Both the position numbers and the translations under genes were made by a program. Of a DNA stretch of 64,000 bases, positions 1 through 8,992 are shown in pieces (positions within the stretch are counted from its first letter, which is position 1; every line of letters begins with the position of its first letter). The notes under the pieces are model-generated. The model ran no database searches and had not been told where the DNA came from. It worked only from the letters and a program-made list of their open reading frames with translations. Location of the stretch: assembly GCF_024699945.1 (NCBI RefSeq), contig NZ_JAJOMY010000001.1:682001-746000 (forward strand). The letters run 5' to 3'. The DNA is from Phenylobacterium sp. J426. Its GTDB lineage: Bacteria > Pseudomonadota > Alphaproteobacteria > Caulobacterales > Caulobacteraceae.

Positions 1-1
1 G

Positions 2-673
2 GCCGGCGAGAAGGATCTTGTCATCTTCGAGGGGCGCGACGCGGCCGGCAAGGACGGCGCCATAAAGCGCATCGTCGAGCACCTCTCGATCCGCCAGACC
101 CGCGTCGTCGCCCTGCCGAAGCCCACCGAACGCGAGCAGACGCAGTGGTACTTCCAGCGCTACACGGCTCATCTGCCCGCCGTGGGCGAGCTCGTGATCC
201 TCAACCGCTCATGGTACAATCGCGGGGGCGTTGAGCGGGTCATGGGCTTCTCCACCCTGAGCGAGCAGGAGGTCTTCCTGCAGGACGCGCCGATCTTCGA
301 ACGGATGCTGACCGACGGCGGGCTGCAGGTGGTCAAGCTGTGGCTCGACATCTCACGCGAGGAGCAGGGCCGCCGGCTCGACGAGCGACGCTCTGACCCG
401 CTGAAAGCGCTCAAGGTGAGCCCGCTGGACGCCGTCGCCCAGGAGAAGTGGGACGCCTATTCGGCCGCACGCGACGAGATGCTGGCCCGCACCCACTCCA
501 GTCACGCGCCCTGGACCATCGTGAAGACCGACGACAAGAAGCAGGCGCGGCTCAACATCCTTCGCTTCCTGCTCAAGAGCCTGGCGCCGGAGATCGGCCG
601 AACCGAGAAGGAGCCGGATCCGAACGTGGTCTTCAGCTACTCGGCCGACGCGGCGAACCGCCTGTTCCGTTGA
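2..673 (+). CDS. ppk2: Polyphosphate kinase 2 family protein (5' end outside window)
   Basis: The reading frame is open from the first complete codon, so the N-terminus lies outside the window. Visible are the PPK2 Walker A-like loop GRDAAGKDGAIKR at the very start, the KPTEREQTQWYFQRY block and the Walker B/lid segment NRSWYNRGGVERVMGF. PPK2 enzymes transfer phosphate between polyphosphate and nucleoside di- or monophosphates in the cytoplasm. About 50-70 N-terminal residues are probably missing by comparison with the usual length. The order of motifs fits a one-domain PPK2; which nucleotide it uses cannot be told from the sequence. Stop is TGA at 671-673. Confidence 0.93.
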   Translation, partial: AGEKDLVIFEGRDAAGKDGAIKRIVEHLSIRQTRVVALPKPTEREQTQWYFQRYTAHLPAVGELVILNRSWYNRGGVERVMGFSTLSEQEVFLQDAPIFERMLTDGGLQVVKLWLDISREEQGRRLDERRSDPLKALKVSPLDAVAQEKWDAYSAARDEMLARTHSSHAPWTIVKTDDKKQARLNILRFLLKSLAPEIGRTEKEPDPNVVFSYSADAANRLFR

Positions 674-705
674 CCCATGTTCTTCGTTCGTTCTAGCTTG
701 GCCGA

Positions 706-1903
706 ATGAGGGATTCCCTGACTGCCGGCGAAGCCCGGCGCATCGCGCTGGCGGCCCAAGGGTTCGGCGGCGACCGCGAGGCCGAGGTCGGTCGCCGGCA
801 GCTGACGAAGCTCGTGGAGCGGCTCGGCGTCGTGCAGATCGACAGCGTCAACGTGGTCTCGCGCACCCACTACCTGCCGGCCTTCTCCCGACTGGGCGCC
901 TATCCGCGGGAGCTGCTCGAGGAGCTGGCCTGGGGCCGGAAGAAGGCCTTCTTCGAGTACTGGGCCCACGAGGCCTCCCTGCTCCCCCCTCGCCAGCCAG
1001 CCGCTGTTCCGCTGGCGGATGCAGGACGCGAGAGACGGCGTCGGCACGTGGAAAGGCATCGCCAAGTTCCTGCGGGAGCGCCGCGACTTTCTCGACGACG
1101 TGCTGGACGAGATCGACCGACGAGGCCCGCTCTCGTCGTCGGAACTCGAGATGGGCCACAAGGGCCAGGGCGGCTGGTGGGGCTGGAGCGAATCCAAGAA
1201 GGCGCTCGAGTGCCTGTTCTGGGCGGGCGAGCTCACCACCGCCACTCGGCGCGGGACCTTCGAGCGCGTCTATGGGCTGCCGGACAAGGTGCTGCCAACG
1301 CCGGTGCGCGACGCGCCGACACCGTCCCGCGAGGCGGCCCAACGCGAGCTGCTGAAGATCGCCGCCCGCGCGATGGGGATCGCGACAGCCCGGGACCTGC
1401 GCGACTACTTCCGAATGGGCGTGGAAGAGACGAGGCAGCGACTGGCCGAGCTCGTCGAAGCGGGCGACCTCGTGGCGGTGACGGTGAAGGGCTGGCGCGA
1501 GGCGGCCTATCTTGATCCGGCCGCCCGCCGGCCTCGGAGGATCGGAGCCCACGCCCTGCTCTCGCCCTTCGACAACCTGATCTGGTTCCGCGACCGTACC
1601 GAGCGGATGTTCGGCGTCAGGGTTCGGCTGGAGATCTACACGCCGGCCGAGAAGCGTACCCACGGCTACTATGTCCTGCCGTTCCTCGAGGGCGACGCCC
1701 TCACGGCCCGCGTAGATCTGAAGGCCGACCGCAAGGCGGGAGCCCTGCTCGTGCAGGCCAGCCACGCGGAGCCCTGGGCTAGCGACGCCACCGCACCCGC
1801 CCTGGCTCAGGAACTGAGGCGGATGGCGGCCTGGCTGAACCTCGCGGAGGTCCGGGTCGCCCGCCGCGGAGACTTGGCGGGCGCCTTGGAAGCGGCGATC
1901 TAG
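706..1903 (+). CDS. YcaQ-type winged-helix DNA glycosylase, frameshifted
   Basis: The protein begins MRDSLTAGEARRIALAAQGF and contains VVQIDSVNVVSRTHYLPAFSRLG and FEYWAHEASLLP, features of the HTH_42/YcaQ family (E. coli YcaQ unhooks interstrand DNA crosslinks). The frame breaks at the C6 run 984-989; with five C the text reads on as LLPLASQPLFRWRMQDA in the frame that ends at 1903, giving 398 residues, the normal family length. The C-terminal half has SPFDNLIWFRDRTERMFG, typical of the family. The break is therefore more likely a homopolymer error than a dead gene. The stop TAG shares CTAG (1900-1903) with the convergent esterase gene. Confidence 0.85.
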
Positions 1904-3570
1904 CCCGGTGCGTCGCCACCGGTCTGGCCGGGTGGCGGGAGCTCGCTCTGGCGATCCTGCTGGGAGCCGAAGCTGGCCATCAGCTTTCGCTCCGCGCCGC
2001 GGGGATCGTTCTCGATCCGGCTCCGAAGGTCGAGGACCATCGTCGGCCGGGTTCTGGAATTGTAGGCCGGCCAGGACGGCAGGCCCGGCGCCGACGGCCT
2101 GCCGGTCTTGGCGAAGTTGGCCCAGGCGGCGCTGACCTGGTCGGCGAAAGCCTGGTCCTCCGGGGTCACGGGGCCGACCATACGATCGGCGTTGGCGAGC
2201 GTGTCGAAGACGTAGGGGATCTCCATGGCGTGCGGGGTGAAGTAGCGCCCACCCTGCACCGGCGTCTGCCGGTAGAAGGCATAGTAGTAGGCTGGCGCGC
2301 CGCCCTGATCCGCCTTCCGCGCGGCCTGGATCGTGGAATCCAGGAAATAGCTGCGGTCCGTTGTGATCATGTAGGCGAGCTCGGCGAGGCTCTTCTGCGG
2401 ATGCAGGCGGCGATAGAGCGCCACGGTCTCGTCGGCCCGGCCCGGTGGGACCCACGCGGCCGCGAGCTTCGTCAGTCCCTCCTGGGTCAGGTTGTCCATG
2501 GCCGGATCGCCGCCAAGGAACACCGACTGCTCGGTGCGGTTCGTGCCGATCATCATCGGCACGTGCTTCGAGAGCTGGGGCGCGGCCGGATCGAAGGGGT
2601 GCCCCGGCACATAGTCTCCGTCCACCTGAGGCCGCCACTGGCCCAGGCCCGCGGCGGCCCTGGCCCCGGCGCGGACGAGGTCCGCCACCGGCACGTTCTG
2701 CAGCTTGTCGACTTCGCCCGGCGCGATCTCCAGCGCCTTCAGCAGCCGGGCCGCCTTCTCCCGGGCGAGCGCCTGACTGTCGAGGCGAAGCTGCGAGCCG
2801 CTCTGCACGACCGCCCGGTGGAACAGCCCCACCGCCGGGGTGAAGCCCATCATCACGCTGGTTTTCCGGCCGCCCCCGGATTCCCCGTGGATCAGCACGC
2901 GGTCGGGATCGCCGCCGAACCGGGCGATGTTGTCCCGCACCCACTGGAGCGCCAGGACGCAGTCCAGCATGCCCACATGGCCGCTGTGCGCGAAGCGGCC
3001 GCCGAGGCCCGAGAGGTCGCAGTAGCCCAGAACGTTGAGGCGATGGTTGATCGTGACGATCACAACGTCCTGCTTCCGGGCGATGTTGGTCCCGTCGTAC
3101 CAGGTGGAGGAGCCCGAGCCGGTGGAGAAGCCGCCGCCGTGCATCCAGAACAGCACCGCGCGCTTGCCGCTCGTCGATGGCGTCCAGACGTTGAGCACCA
3201 GGCAGTCTTCGCTGACCGGCGGCTCGGGGACTGGCGAGCCGCCGCCGATCGGGCTGGGCAGTCTGGGGCCGGGCGTCTGGCCCGGGCGGAGCGTCGGCAC
3301 GTTCATCTGCGGCGCGGTGGGGCCGTAGGCCAGGCAATCGCGGACGCCGTCCCAGGCCGCCTTCGGCTTCGGCGGCATAAAGCGGTTCGCGCCCGCGGTG
3401 CTCTCGCCGTAGGGGACTCCCTTGAAGACCAGCACTCCGCCGGCCTGTCGCCCGCGCACCTGGCCGGCCGTGGTCTTCACAACTGGATCCGCCCCCTGGC
3501 CGAATGCGGGAGCGGACAGCATGGCCGCCCCTGCGCCCAGCACGAAACGTCGATCGAAGCCGTGCCCCAT
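1900..3570 (-). CDS. Carboxylesterase type B, exported
   Basis: A 556-residue alpha/beta-hydrolase of the carboxylesterase/para-nitrobenzyl esterase family. The N-terminus (DRRFVLGAGAAMLSAPAFGQ) looks like a twin-arginine-type signal with a cleavage site after AFG. FKGVPYGE and EDCLVLNVWTP are family signatures. The nucleophile elbow is GESGGG instead of the common GESAGG; the acid is probably the Glu in GTNRTEQSVF and the base the His in TPHAMEIPYVFD. Substrate unknown; these enzymes hydrolyse carboxylic esters in the periplasm or outside. The minus-strand start ATG is preceded by GGGGAGAGGGATC, a good ribosome site. It ends on the CTAG shared with the upstream convergent gene. Confidence 0.93.
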   Translation of the reverse strand: MGHGFDRRFVLGAGAAMLSAPAFGQGADPVVKTTAGQVRGRQAGGVLVFKGVPYGESTAGANRFMPPKPKAAWDGVRDCLAYGPTAPQMNVPTLRPGQTPGPRLPSPIGGGSPVPEPPVSEDCLVLNVWTPSTSGKRAVLFWMHGGGFSTGSGSSTWYDGTNIARKQDVVIVTINHRLNVLGYCDLSGLGGRFAHSGHVGMLDCVLALQWVRDNIARFGGDPDRVLIHGESGGGRKTSVMMGFTPAVGLFHRAVVQSGSQLRLDSQALAREKAARLLKALEIAPGEVDKLQNVPVADLVRAGARAAAGLGQWRPQVDGDYVPGHPFDPAAPQLSKHVPMMIGTNRTEQSVFLGGDPAMDNLTQEGLTKLAAAWVPPGRADETVALYRRLHPQKSLAELAYMITTDRSYFLDSTIQAARKADQGGAPAYYYAFYRQTPVQGGRYFTPHAMEIPYVFDTLANADRMVGPVTPEDQAFADQVSAAWANFAKTGRPSAPGLPSWPAYNSRTRPTMVLDLRSRIENDPRGAERKLMASFGSQQDRQSELPPPGQTGGDAPG

Positions 3571-3663
3571 GATCCCTCTCCCCCGAACGCCCGGGATCTT
3601 GAGCCCAGGAACATACCGAGTTTACGAAATCGGAGAACCGGCGCAACAGCCGTTCTGCGGTAC

Positions 3664-5451
3664 TCAGATCATCCCTTCGGTAACCGCATGCAGCCGGGCG
3701 TAGGCTCCGCCGCGCTTGACCAGGTCGGCATGACGCCCTTCCTCCACGATGCGGCCGTTCTCGAACACCAGGATCCGGTCGGCGCCGCGGATGGTCGACA
3801 GGCGGTGAGCGATGACGATGGTGGTCCGTCCCGCCATCAGCTCCTCCATCGCCTGCTGCACCTGGCGCTCGGTCTCGACGTCCAAGGATGAGGTGGCCTC
3901 GTCCAGCACCAGGATCGGGGCGTCGGCCAGGAACGCCCGGGCGATGGCCACCCTCTGCCGCTCGCCGCCGGACAGCTTCACGCCACGCTCGCCGACCAGG
4001 GTGTCGTAGCCCTTGGGCAGGCGGGCGATGAAGTCGTGGGCGCGGGCGCGCTTCGCCGCCAGCTCGATCTCGGCCTGGGTCGCGTCGGGACGGGCATAGG
4101 CGATGTTCTCGGCAATCGTCCGATGGAAGAGCGCCGGATCCTGCGGGACCACCGCGATCGCCTGGCGGAGGCTGGCCTGGGCCACCTGCGAGACGTCCTG
4201 GCCATCGATCAGGATGCGTCCGCCCTGTACGTCGTAGAGGCGCTGCACCAGCTTCACGAACGTCGACTTGCCCGAGCCCGTCGGCCCCACCAGCGCCACG
4301 CGTTCTCCCGGCGCGATCACCAGGCTGAAGTCGCGGTAGAGGTCCTGGTCCGCCGACTTGTAGCGGAAGGTCACCCGGTCGAAGGCGATCTCGCCGAGGT
4401 CGCGCCGGAATGGCCGGGCCTTCGGGTTGTCGAGGACCTGGGGGTCGGTCTGCAGATAGCGGGCGACATCCTCGATGTCGTCCATGCCCCGCTGCGCCAT
4501 CCGGATGTTCTCGCCGATGTTGCGCAGGTAACCGGTCATGAGCATGAAGGAGGTGATGGCGAAGGCGATGTCGCCCGCGCCGGCGCGGCCCTGCGTCCAC
4601 TCCCGAACCAGCAGCCCGGTGAGGCCCGCCTGCAGCGCGACGAGCAGCAGGTTGTGGAACAGCCAAAGGTCGGTGAAGCGGCTCCAACTACGGATGGTGG
4701 CGCGGCGCCAGGTTTCGGTGACCGCACCGATCCGGGCCTCCTCTCGCGCCTCGGCGCCGAAGGCCTTCACCGTCGCATTCGAGGAGATGGAGTCGGCCAG
4801 CGCTCCGCCGATGCGCGAGTCCAGCGCCACCGACTTCTGGTTGGCGGGGCGGGCATAGAGGCCGGTGAGGAAGATGTTCGAGGCCACATAGGCGACGACC
4901 ACGACGGCGGCGAAGAGGCCGACCACGGGCCAGCGCAGCAGCATCATCACGCAGAGGCCGCCCAGCACCAGAAAAGCCGGGCCGAACCAGATCACCGTGG
5001 CGTCGGTGACGGTGTCGTACCCCCACATCGCGCGCGACAGGCGCCTGACCGTGGCTCCGGCGAAGGTGTCGGCGTGCCAGTCGGCCGAGAACGACTGCAC
5101 CCGCCGGAAGGCGTCGTCGGTCATCGCCTTCATGTTGTTGGCGCTCATCGGGATGAGGAAGCGCATGGCGGTGTTCCGGATTACCGAGAAGGCGAAGTAC
5201 ACGCCCACGAACAGCGCCCAGGCGGCCCAGGCGGGGTCGGGGTTGGCCGGACCGGCGACGACGGCTTCAACCAGCCGGCCAGCCGCCCAGGGCATGGCCA
5301 GATCGAAGCCGATGGCCAGCAGCGTCAGGCCCACCGTGCCGGCGAGCAGCCAGGGTTGGCGGCGCCAGTAGCTGGCGACGAAGCCCAGCACCTGCCGGTT
5401 CGAGAGCACGCGCCGACGGTTCTCCTCGGCGTCTTCGTAATGGTCGGTCAT
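3664..5451 (-). CDS. ABC exporter, fused membrane and ATPase domains
   Basis: A 595-residue half-transporter of the MsbA/multidrug type: six predicted membrane helices in residues about 30-320, then an ATPase with Walker A GPTGSGKST, signature LSGGERQR and Walker B ILVLDEAT followed by the H-loop IAHRLST. It would act as a homodimer in the inner membrane. The substrate is not evident; it is distinct from the second MsbA-like gene at 21650, which sits in the lipid A cluster. Upstream lies an unusually long leader with its own promoter and small ORF (5452-5735), so expression may be controlled after initiation. Confidence 0.93.
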   Translation of the reverse strand: MTDHYEDAEENRRRVLSNRQVLGFVASYWRRQPWLLAGTVGLTLLAIGFDLAMPWAAGRLVEAVVAGPANPDPAWAAWALFVGVYFAFSVIRNTAMRFLIPMSANNMKAMTDDAFRRVQSFSADWHADTFAGATVRRLSRAMWGYDTVTDATVIWFGPAFLVLGGLCVMMLLRWPVVGLFAAVVVVAYVASNIFLTGLYARPANQKSVALDSRIGGALADSISSNATVKAFGAEAREEARIGAVTETWRRATIRSWSRFTDLWLFHNLLLVALQAGLTGLLVREWTQGRAGAGDIAFAITSFMLMTGYLRNIGENIRMAQRGMDDIEDVARYLQTDPQVLDNPKARPFRRDLGEIAFDRVTFRYKSADQDLYRDFSLVIAPGERVALVGPTGSGKSTFVKLVQRLYDVQGGRILIDGQDVSQVAQASLRQAIAVVPQDPALFHRTIAENIAYARPDATQAEIELAAKRARAHDFIARLPKGYDTLVGERGVKLSGGERQRVAIARAFLADAPILVLDEATSSLDVETERQVQQAMEELMAGRTTIVIAHRLSTIRGADRILVFENGRIVEEGRHADLVKRGGAYARLHAVTEGMI

Positions 5452-5618
5452 GGTCGGTCTCGGGAACGGAGATCCGGCGGGTTGCGTCGCGGGCGGCGCA
5501 CGCCGAACGTCCGGGAGTTTGGCGATGGGATGACGTGAGGCGGCCGGACCGAGCGACAGGGCGAGCTCGCGCGGATCAACCGGCGAGAGCGGGCCCGGGA
5601 CAGGCTGTCCGAGCGAAG

Positions 5619-5675
5619 CTAGGGGTGCGGCGGCGGCCCGGGGCGTTGGCGGGAAAGCGGCGCGACGAACGTCAT
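5619..5675 (-). CDS. Putative 18-residue leader peptide of the ABC exporter
   Basis: The ORF reads MTFVAPLSRQRPGPPPHP and stops at TAG. It is preceded by GGAGGGAGGACAGC, one of the strongest ribosome sites in the window, and by a promoter-like sequence placed about 25 bases upstream of its start. It ends about 170 bases before the ATG of the ABC exporter on the same strand. The proline-rich end (PGPPP) is of the kind known to slow ribosomes. I infer a leader peptide that could couple translation to expression of the exporter; there is no homology evidence and chance cannot be excluded. Confidence 0.4.
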   Translation of the reverse strand: MTFVAPLSRQRPGPPPHP

Positions 5676-5706
5676 GCTGTCCTCCCTCCTCGGCCTCGAA
5701 GGCTTT

Positions 5707-5735
5707 GAGTTAGGCCCGGGTCCGTCGAGGGTCAA
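5707..5735 (-). promoter_or_regulatory. Predicted housekeeping promoter for leader ORF and ABC exporter
   Basis: Read on the minus strand: TTGACC, 17 bases, TAACTC, with GCCTAACTC resembling the Caulobacter -10 pattern. Transcription would begin near 5700, giving a leader of about 250 bases before the exporter ATG at 5451. Confidence 0.45.
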
Positions 5736-5804
5736 GCCGACCGCAGAACATGGTTTCACAAGCGGCATTTCGGCCACACCGCCACTTCTGCTAAGCCGCC
5801 GGCC

Positions 5805-6728
5805 ATGACCAGCACCGACCGCCTCCCCGACGCGGCCCCGACCAACTGGGTGGACCGGCACGCGCCGCGGGCGCTGCGGCCGTGGCTGAAGCTCGGGCGG
5901 TTCGACCGGCCGGCGGGGATCTGGCTGCTGATGCTGCCCGGCTGGCAAGGGATCGCCCTCGCCTGCGCGATGGCCGGCCGCTGGCCGGACGCCACGCTGC
6001 TCCTCAAGTTCTTCCTCGGCGCCGCGCTCATGCGGGCGGCCGGCTGCGCCTACAACGACATCGTCGACCGAGACATCGACGCGAGGGTGGCCCGCACCGC
6101 GGCGAGGCCGGTGGCGTCCGGGCGGATCAGCGTCAAGCAGGCCTGGGCGTTCGTGATCGGCTGCAGCCTGGTCTCGCTCGCCATCCTCCTGACCCTGGGC
6201 CAGCTGGCGTTCGGGCTCGGCGTCGCCTCCTGCCTGCTCGTCGCCGCCTATCCGTTCATGAAGCGGATCACCTGGTGGCCGCAGGCGTGGCTGGGCCTGA
6301 CCTTCAACTGGGGCGCCCTGATGGGCTTCGCCGCCGCGGCCGGAGAACTGACGCTGGCGCCCGTGCTGCTGTACCTCGGCGGTGTCTTCTGGACCCTCGG
6401 CTACGACACCATCTACGCGATCCAGGACCTGGAGGACGACGCTCTCGTCGGCGTGAAATCCTCTACCCGCAGGCTGGGCGCGAACGTCCGGCGAGGCGTG
6501 GCGGTCTTTTACGGCATCAGCCTGGCCCTGACGCTCGCGGCGGGGTTCACGGCGGCGCTCACCGTGTTCTTCCTGCCGCTGTTCGCGCTCTATGGCGTCC
6601 ACCTGGTGCTTCAGGCGAGGCGGGTGCGGGCGGACCAGCCGGCGCAGGCGTTGTTTCTGTTCAAGTCGAACGCATGGGCGGGGCTGGTGCTGTTCGCGGC
6701 CATTGCGGCGGGCGCTTACACGCTCTGA
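5805..6728 (+). CDS. ubiA: 4-hydroxybenzoate octaprenyltransferase
   Basis: A 307-residue polytopic membrane prenyltransferase. Both aspartate-rich motifs of the UbiA superfamily are visible: NDIVDRDIDARV followed by RTAARPVASG, and the second DLEDDALVGVKSSTRRLG. LGRFDRPAGIWLLMLPGWQG at the N-terminus is typical of true UbiA rather than heme O or chlorophyll synthases. It attaches the polyprenyl tail to 4-hydroxybenzoate in ubiquinone synthesis at the inner membrane. The gene stands alone, divergent from the ABC exporter and followed by the TetR operon. Confidence 0.95.
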   Translation: MTSTDRLPDAAPTNWVDRHAPRALRPWLKLGRFDRPAGIWLLMLPGWQGIALACAMAGRWPDATLLLKFFLGAALMRAAGCAYNDIVDRDIDARVARTAARPVASGRISVKQAWAFVIGCSLVSLAILLTLGQLAFGLGVASCLLVAAYPFMKRITWWPQAWLGLTFNWGALMGFAAAAGELTLAPVLLYLGGVFWTLGYDTIYAIQDLEDDALVGVKSSTRRLGANVRRGVAVFYGISLALTLAAGFTAALTVFFLPLFALYGVHLVLQARRVRADQPAQALFLFKSNAWAGLVLFAAIAAGAYTL

Positions 6729-6748
6729 GCCGGCTTTGACTTCGTTTC

Positions 6749-6763
6749 TTGTATGACATACAA
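6749..6763. promoter_or_regulatory. Likely TetR-family operator (inverted repeat)
   Basis: TTGTATGACATACAA is a perfect inverted repeat of six-base arms with a three-base centre, ending eight bases before the ATG of the TetR gene. Its position and size fit an autoregulatory operator covering the promoter or ribosome site. The binding protein is inferred from location. Confidence 0.65.
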
Positions 6764-6771
6764 ATAAGTGC

Positions 6772-7386
6772 ATGGCCGACGTCCATGCGCTTGCTGAGGT
6801 ACGTCCGCTCCGGGAGCCCGGGAAGCGGATGCGCTCGCGCCTGCTGGATGCTGCCGTCGAGCTCTTCAAGGCGAAGGGGCTGGCCGGGGTCGCGGTCGCC
6901 GAGATCGCCATGGCCGCCGGCGCCTATCCCAGCCAGGTGACCTACTACTTCCGCACCAAGGAGGCCCTGTTCGTCGAGGCTGCCTGCCGCGAGGTGCTGT
7001 ACGTGGCGCGTCAGGCCGAACAGGCGGCGTCCACCGCGGCCAGCGGCCGGGACTACAACCGTCGCCTCGTGGAGACGGTGATCGGCTCCCCCGGCCTCGC
7101 GCTGTTCGTCGAGGCCCTCTCGCTGACGCGACGCCGCCAGGACCTTGCGCCCCTGATCGAACGCACGTTCGAGCGGCTGCACGCCGAGGGCGACCGTGCC
7201 TACGCCGACGTGCGCGCCCGCCGCGGCTGGAACGCCGGCGAGGATGCGGGCGCCGTCGCCCGGCGGTTCTGGACCCTGGCGCTCGGCATCGCCCTGCGCG
7301 AAGGCGCCACGGACGCCACAGTCGAGCAGGCCGTCGAGGAGATGGTCGTTCTGCTGCGACACCGTCCAAAAGCCGGAGCCGCCTGA
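6772..7386 (+). CDS. TetR/AcrR family transcriptional regulator
   Basis: A 204-residue regulator. The N-terminal helix-turn-helix is clear: RSRLLDAAVELFKAKGLAGV, then AEIAMAAGAYPSQVTYYFRTKEALF. The C-terminal domain is not one I can assign to a ligand class. Its stop overlaps the start of a fatty acid desaturase (TGATG), so the two are translationally coupled, and the inverted repeat just upstream suggests autoregulation. By analogy with DesT and FabR it may sense acyl chains and control membrane desaturation, but this is inference from context only. Confidence 0.9.
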   Translation: MADVHALAEVRPLREPGKRMRSRLLDAAVELFKAKGLAGVAVAEIAMAAGAYPSQVTYYFRTKEALFVEAACREVLYVARQAEQAASTAASGRDYNRRLVETVIGSPGLALFVEALSLTRRRQDLAPLIERTFERLHAEGDRAYADVRARRGWNAGEDAGAVARRFWTLALGIALREGATDATVEQAVEEMVVLLRHRPKAGAA

Positions 7387-8333
7387 TGCCCGCCGCCGCC
7401 CGCGTGAGTCCGAAGGACTATTTCACACCCGAGGAGTGGGCGCCTCTGGCGAAGAAGTCGGCCTGGAAGGGACCGGCCATTATGGCCCACGCCTGGCTGG
7501 TCATCGGCGCGGCCGCCGCCATGGCCCTGGCCTTCCCGATCACCATACCGCTGGCGGTCATGATCATCGGCGCCCGGCAGCTCGGCCTCGCCATCCTGAT
7601 GCACGACGCCGCCCACGGCGCGCTGCACCCGGACCTCAAGGTCAACGACTTCCTGGGCGACAAGCTCACCCCCGGCGGCCTCGTCGCCTACCGGACCTAT
7701 CACCTCGGCCATCACAAGTACGCCCAGCAGACCGAGGACCCGGACCTCGTCCTGTCGGCCCCGTTCCCGATCACCCGCACCTCGCTCCGCCGCAAGATCG
7801 TCCGCGATCTGACGGGCCAGACCTATTACAAGCAGCGCTGGGCCGGTCTGGTGAAGCGGTTGCGCGTGCGCAAGGCGGGCGAGCCCCTGTGGCCCATCCT
7901 CCGCGACGCCGTCGTCTCTCGGAAGCGCTTCTTCACGGGGATGGTCGCGACCATCGCTCTTACCGCACCGTTCGGGTTCTGGTGGGCCTGGTTCGTCCTT
8001 TGGCTGCTGCCCCAGGCGACCTGGCTGCCGATGGTCACCCGCCTGCGGAACATCGCCGAACACGCCCTCGTGGCCAAGGACGAGCCCGATCCGCTGCGCC
8101 ATGCCCGGACCACCCACGCGAACTGGCTGGAACGCGCCCTGCTCGCCCCCTACTGGGTGAACTACCACTGCGAGCACCACATGTTCATGCACGTGCCCTG
8201 CTACAACCTGCCGAAGGTCCGGGCCCATCTGGAGCGCAGCGGCGTCACCGGGAAGATGCTGTCGGCGCCCGGCTATCTCGACGTGCTGAAGCTTGCGTCC
8301 GGCAAGCCCGAGCGCGTAGCCGTGGCGGCGTGA
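7386..8333 (+). CDS. Membrane fatty acid desaturase
   Basis: A 315-residue integral membrane di-iron enzyme. The three histidine boxes are present: HDAAHGALH (about residue 76), YHLGHHKYAQ (about 108) and YHCEHHMFMHV near residue 260. Hydrophobic segments lie around residues 35-65 and 185-215. It would introduce double bonds into acyl chains of membrane lipids, using an electron carrier not encoded here. The gene starts inside the stop of the TetR regulator and its own stop overlaps the GTG of the next gene, so the three form one operon. The exact acyl substrate and position are unknown. Confidence 0.92.
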   Translation: MPAAARVSPKDYFTPEEWAPLAKKSAWKGPAIMAHAWLVIGAAAAMALAFPITIPLAVMIIGARQLGLAILMHDAAHGALHPDLKVNDFLGDKLTPGGLVAYRTYHLGHHKYAQQTEDPDLVLSAPFPITRTSLRRKIVRDLTGQTYYKQRWAGLVKRLRVRKAGEPLWPILRDAVVSRKRFFTGMVATIALTAPFGFWWAWFVLWLLPQATWLPMVTRLRNIAEHALVAKDEPDPLRHARTTHANWLERALLAPYWVNYHCEHHMFMHVPCYNLPKVRAHLERSGVTGKMLSAPGYLDVLKLASGKPERVAVAA

Positions 8334-8992
8334 TCGCCCCCACCCTCGAAGCGCGCCGCGCCTTCATCCTCGAGAACACCCGTCCGCAGCGGCCGCCGCA
8401 CACGCCGGAGCTGACGCTTCATCTCGCCGACGAGATCACGCCCATCTGGCGCATGACCGAGGAGGCGCTCGCCGAGATCGGCCTGCCGCCGCCGTTCTGG
8501 GCCTTCGCCTGGGCGGGGGGCCAAGCGCTCTCACGCTATGTGCTCGACAATCCGGGTCTCGTCGCAGGCAAGGGCGTGGTCGACTTCGCCTCGGGCTCGG
8601 GGATCGTAGCCATCGCGGCGCTGAAGGCTGGCGCGGGGCGCGTGCTGGCCGCCGACATCGACACGTTCTGCGGCGCGGCGCTGGCGGTGAACAGCGAAGC
8701 CAACGATGTCGCGCCGGAGTTCACCGACGCCGACCTGCTGGAGGCGCCGGCCCCCGCCTGGGCCGAGGTGATCCTGGCGGGCGACATCTGCTACGAGAAG
8801 CCGCTCGCCGCGCGCGTGATGGCCTGGCTCGGCGAGGCGCGGGACCGCGGCGCGGCCGTGCTGATCGGCGACCCGGGCCGCAGCTACTTCCCACGCGAGG
8901 GCCTGGTGAAGCTCGCCGAATACCAGGTGCCCACCACCCGCGAGCTGGAGGACATGGAAGTCAAGAGGACGGCCGTCTGGGCCCTGCCCTAG
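8330..8992 (+). CDS. Class I SAM-dependent methyltransferase (ETF-beta/L11 lysine methyltransferase-like)
   Basis: A 220-residue Rossmann methyltransferase starting at GTG within the desaturase stop (GTGA). Motif I is VVDFASGSGIVAIAALKAGA with the acidic residue in AADID; the later LAGDICYEKPLA resembles the post-motif region of the METTL20/ETF-beta lysine methyltransferase and L11 methyltransferase group. I infer protein lysine methylation, possibly of electron transfer flavoprotein, which would fit a lipid metabolism operon. Small-molecule substrates remain possible. The TAG stop is shared through CTAG with the convergent small gene. Confidence 0.82.
   Translation: MIAPTLEARRAFILENTRPQRPPHTPELTLHLADEITPIWRMTEEALAEIGLPPPFWAFAWAGGQALSRYVLDNPGLVAGKGVVDFASGSGIVAIAALKAGAGRVLAADIDTFCGAALAVNSEANDVAPEFTDADLLEAPAPAWAEVILAGDICYEKPLAARVMAWLGEARDRGAAVLIGDPGRSYFPREGLVKLAEYQVPTTRELEDMEVKRTAVWALP

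Larger units (their letters stand above)
5452..5804. other. Divergent intergenic region between ABC exporter and ubiA
   Basis: This 353-base region separates two divergent genes. On the minus strand it holds a predicted promoter (5707-5735), an 18-codon ORF with a strong ribosome site (5619-5675), a 10-base palindrome GCGAGCTCGC (5561-5570), and the inverted repeat GGACAG/CTGTCC with one base between (5599-5611). The ubiA start at 5805 has no obvious separate promoter that I can identify with confidence. No larger ORF looks real here. Confidence 0.6.

Noticed and set aside
848..4687. A 1279-codon open frame on the minus strand, and other very long open frames opposite or alongside real genes (for example 41740-44112, 42975-45509, 51690-54155, 62079-63527)
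   Set aside because: High GC leaves shadow frames open; the long frames contain low-complexity Arg/Pro/Gly text except where they pass through a real gene, whose true limits are annotated.
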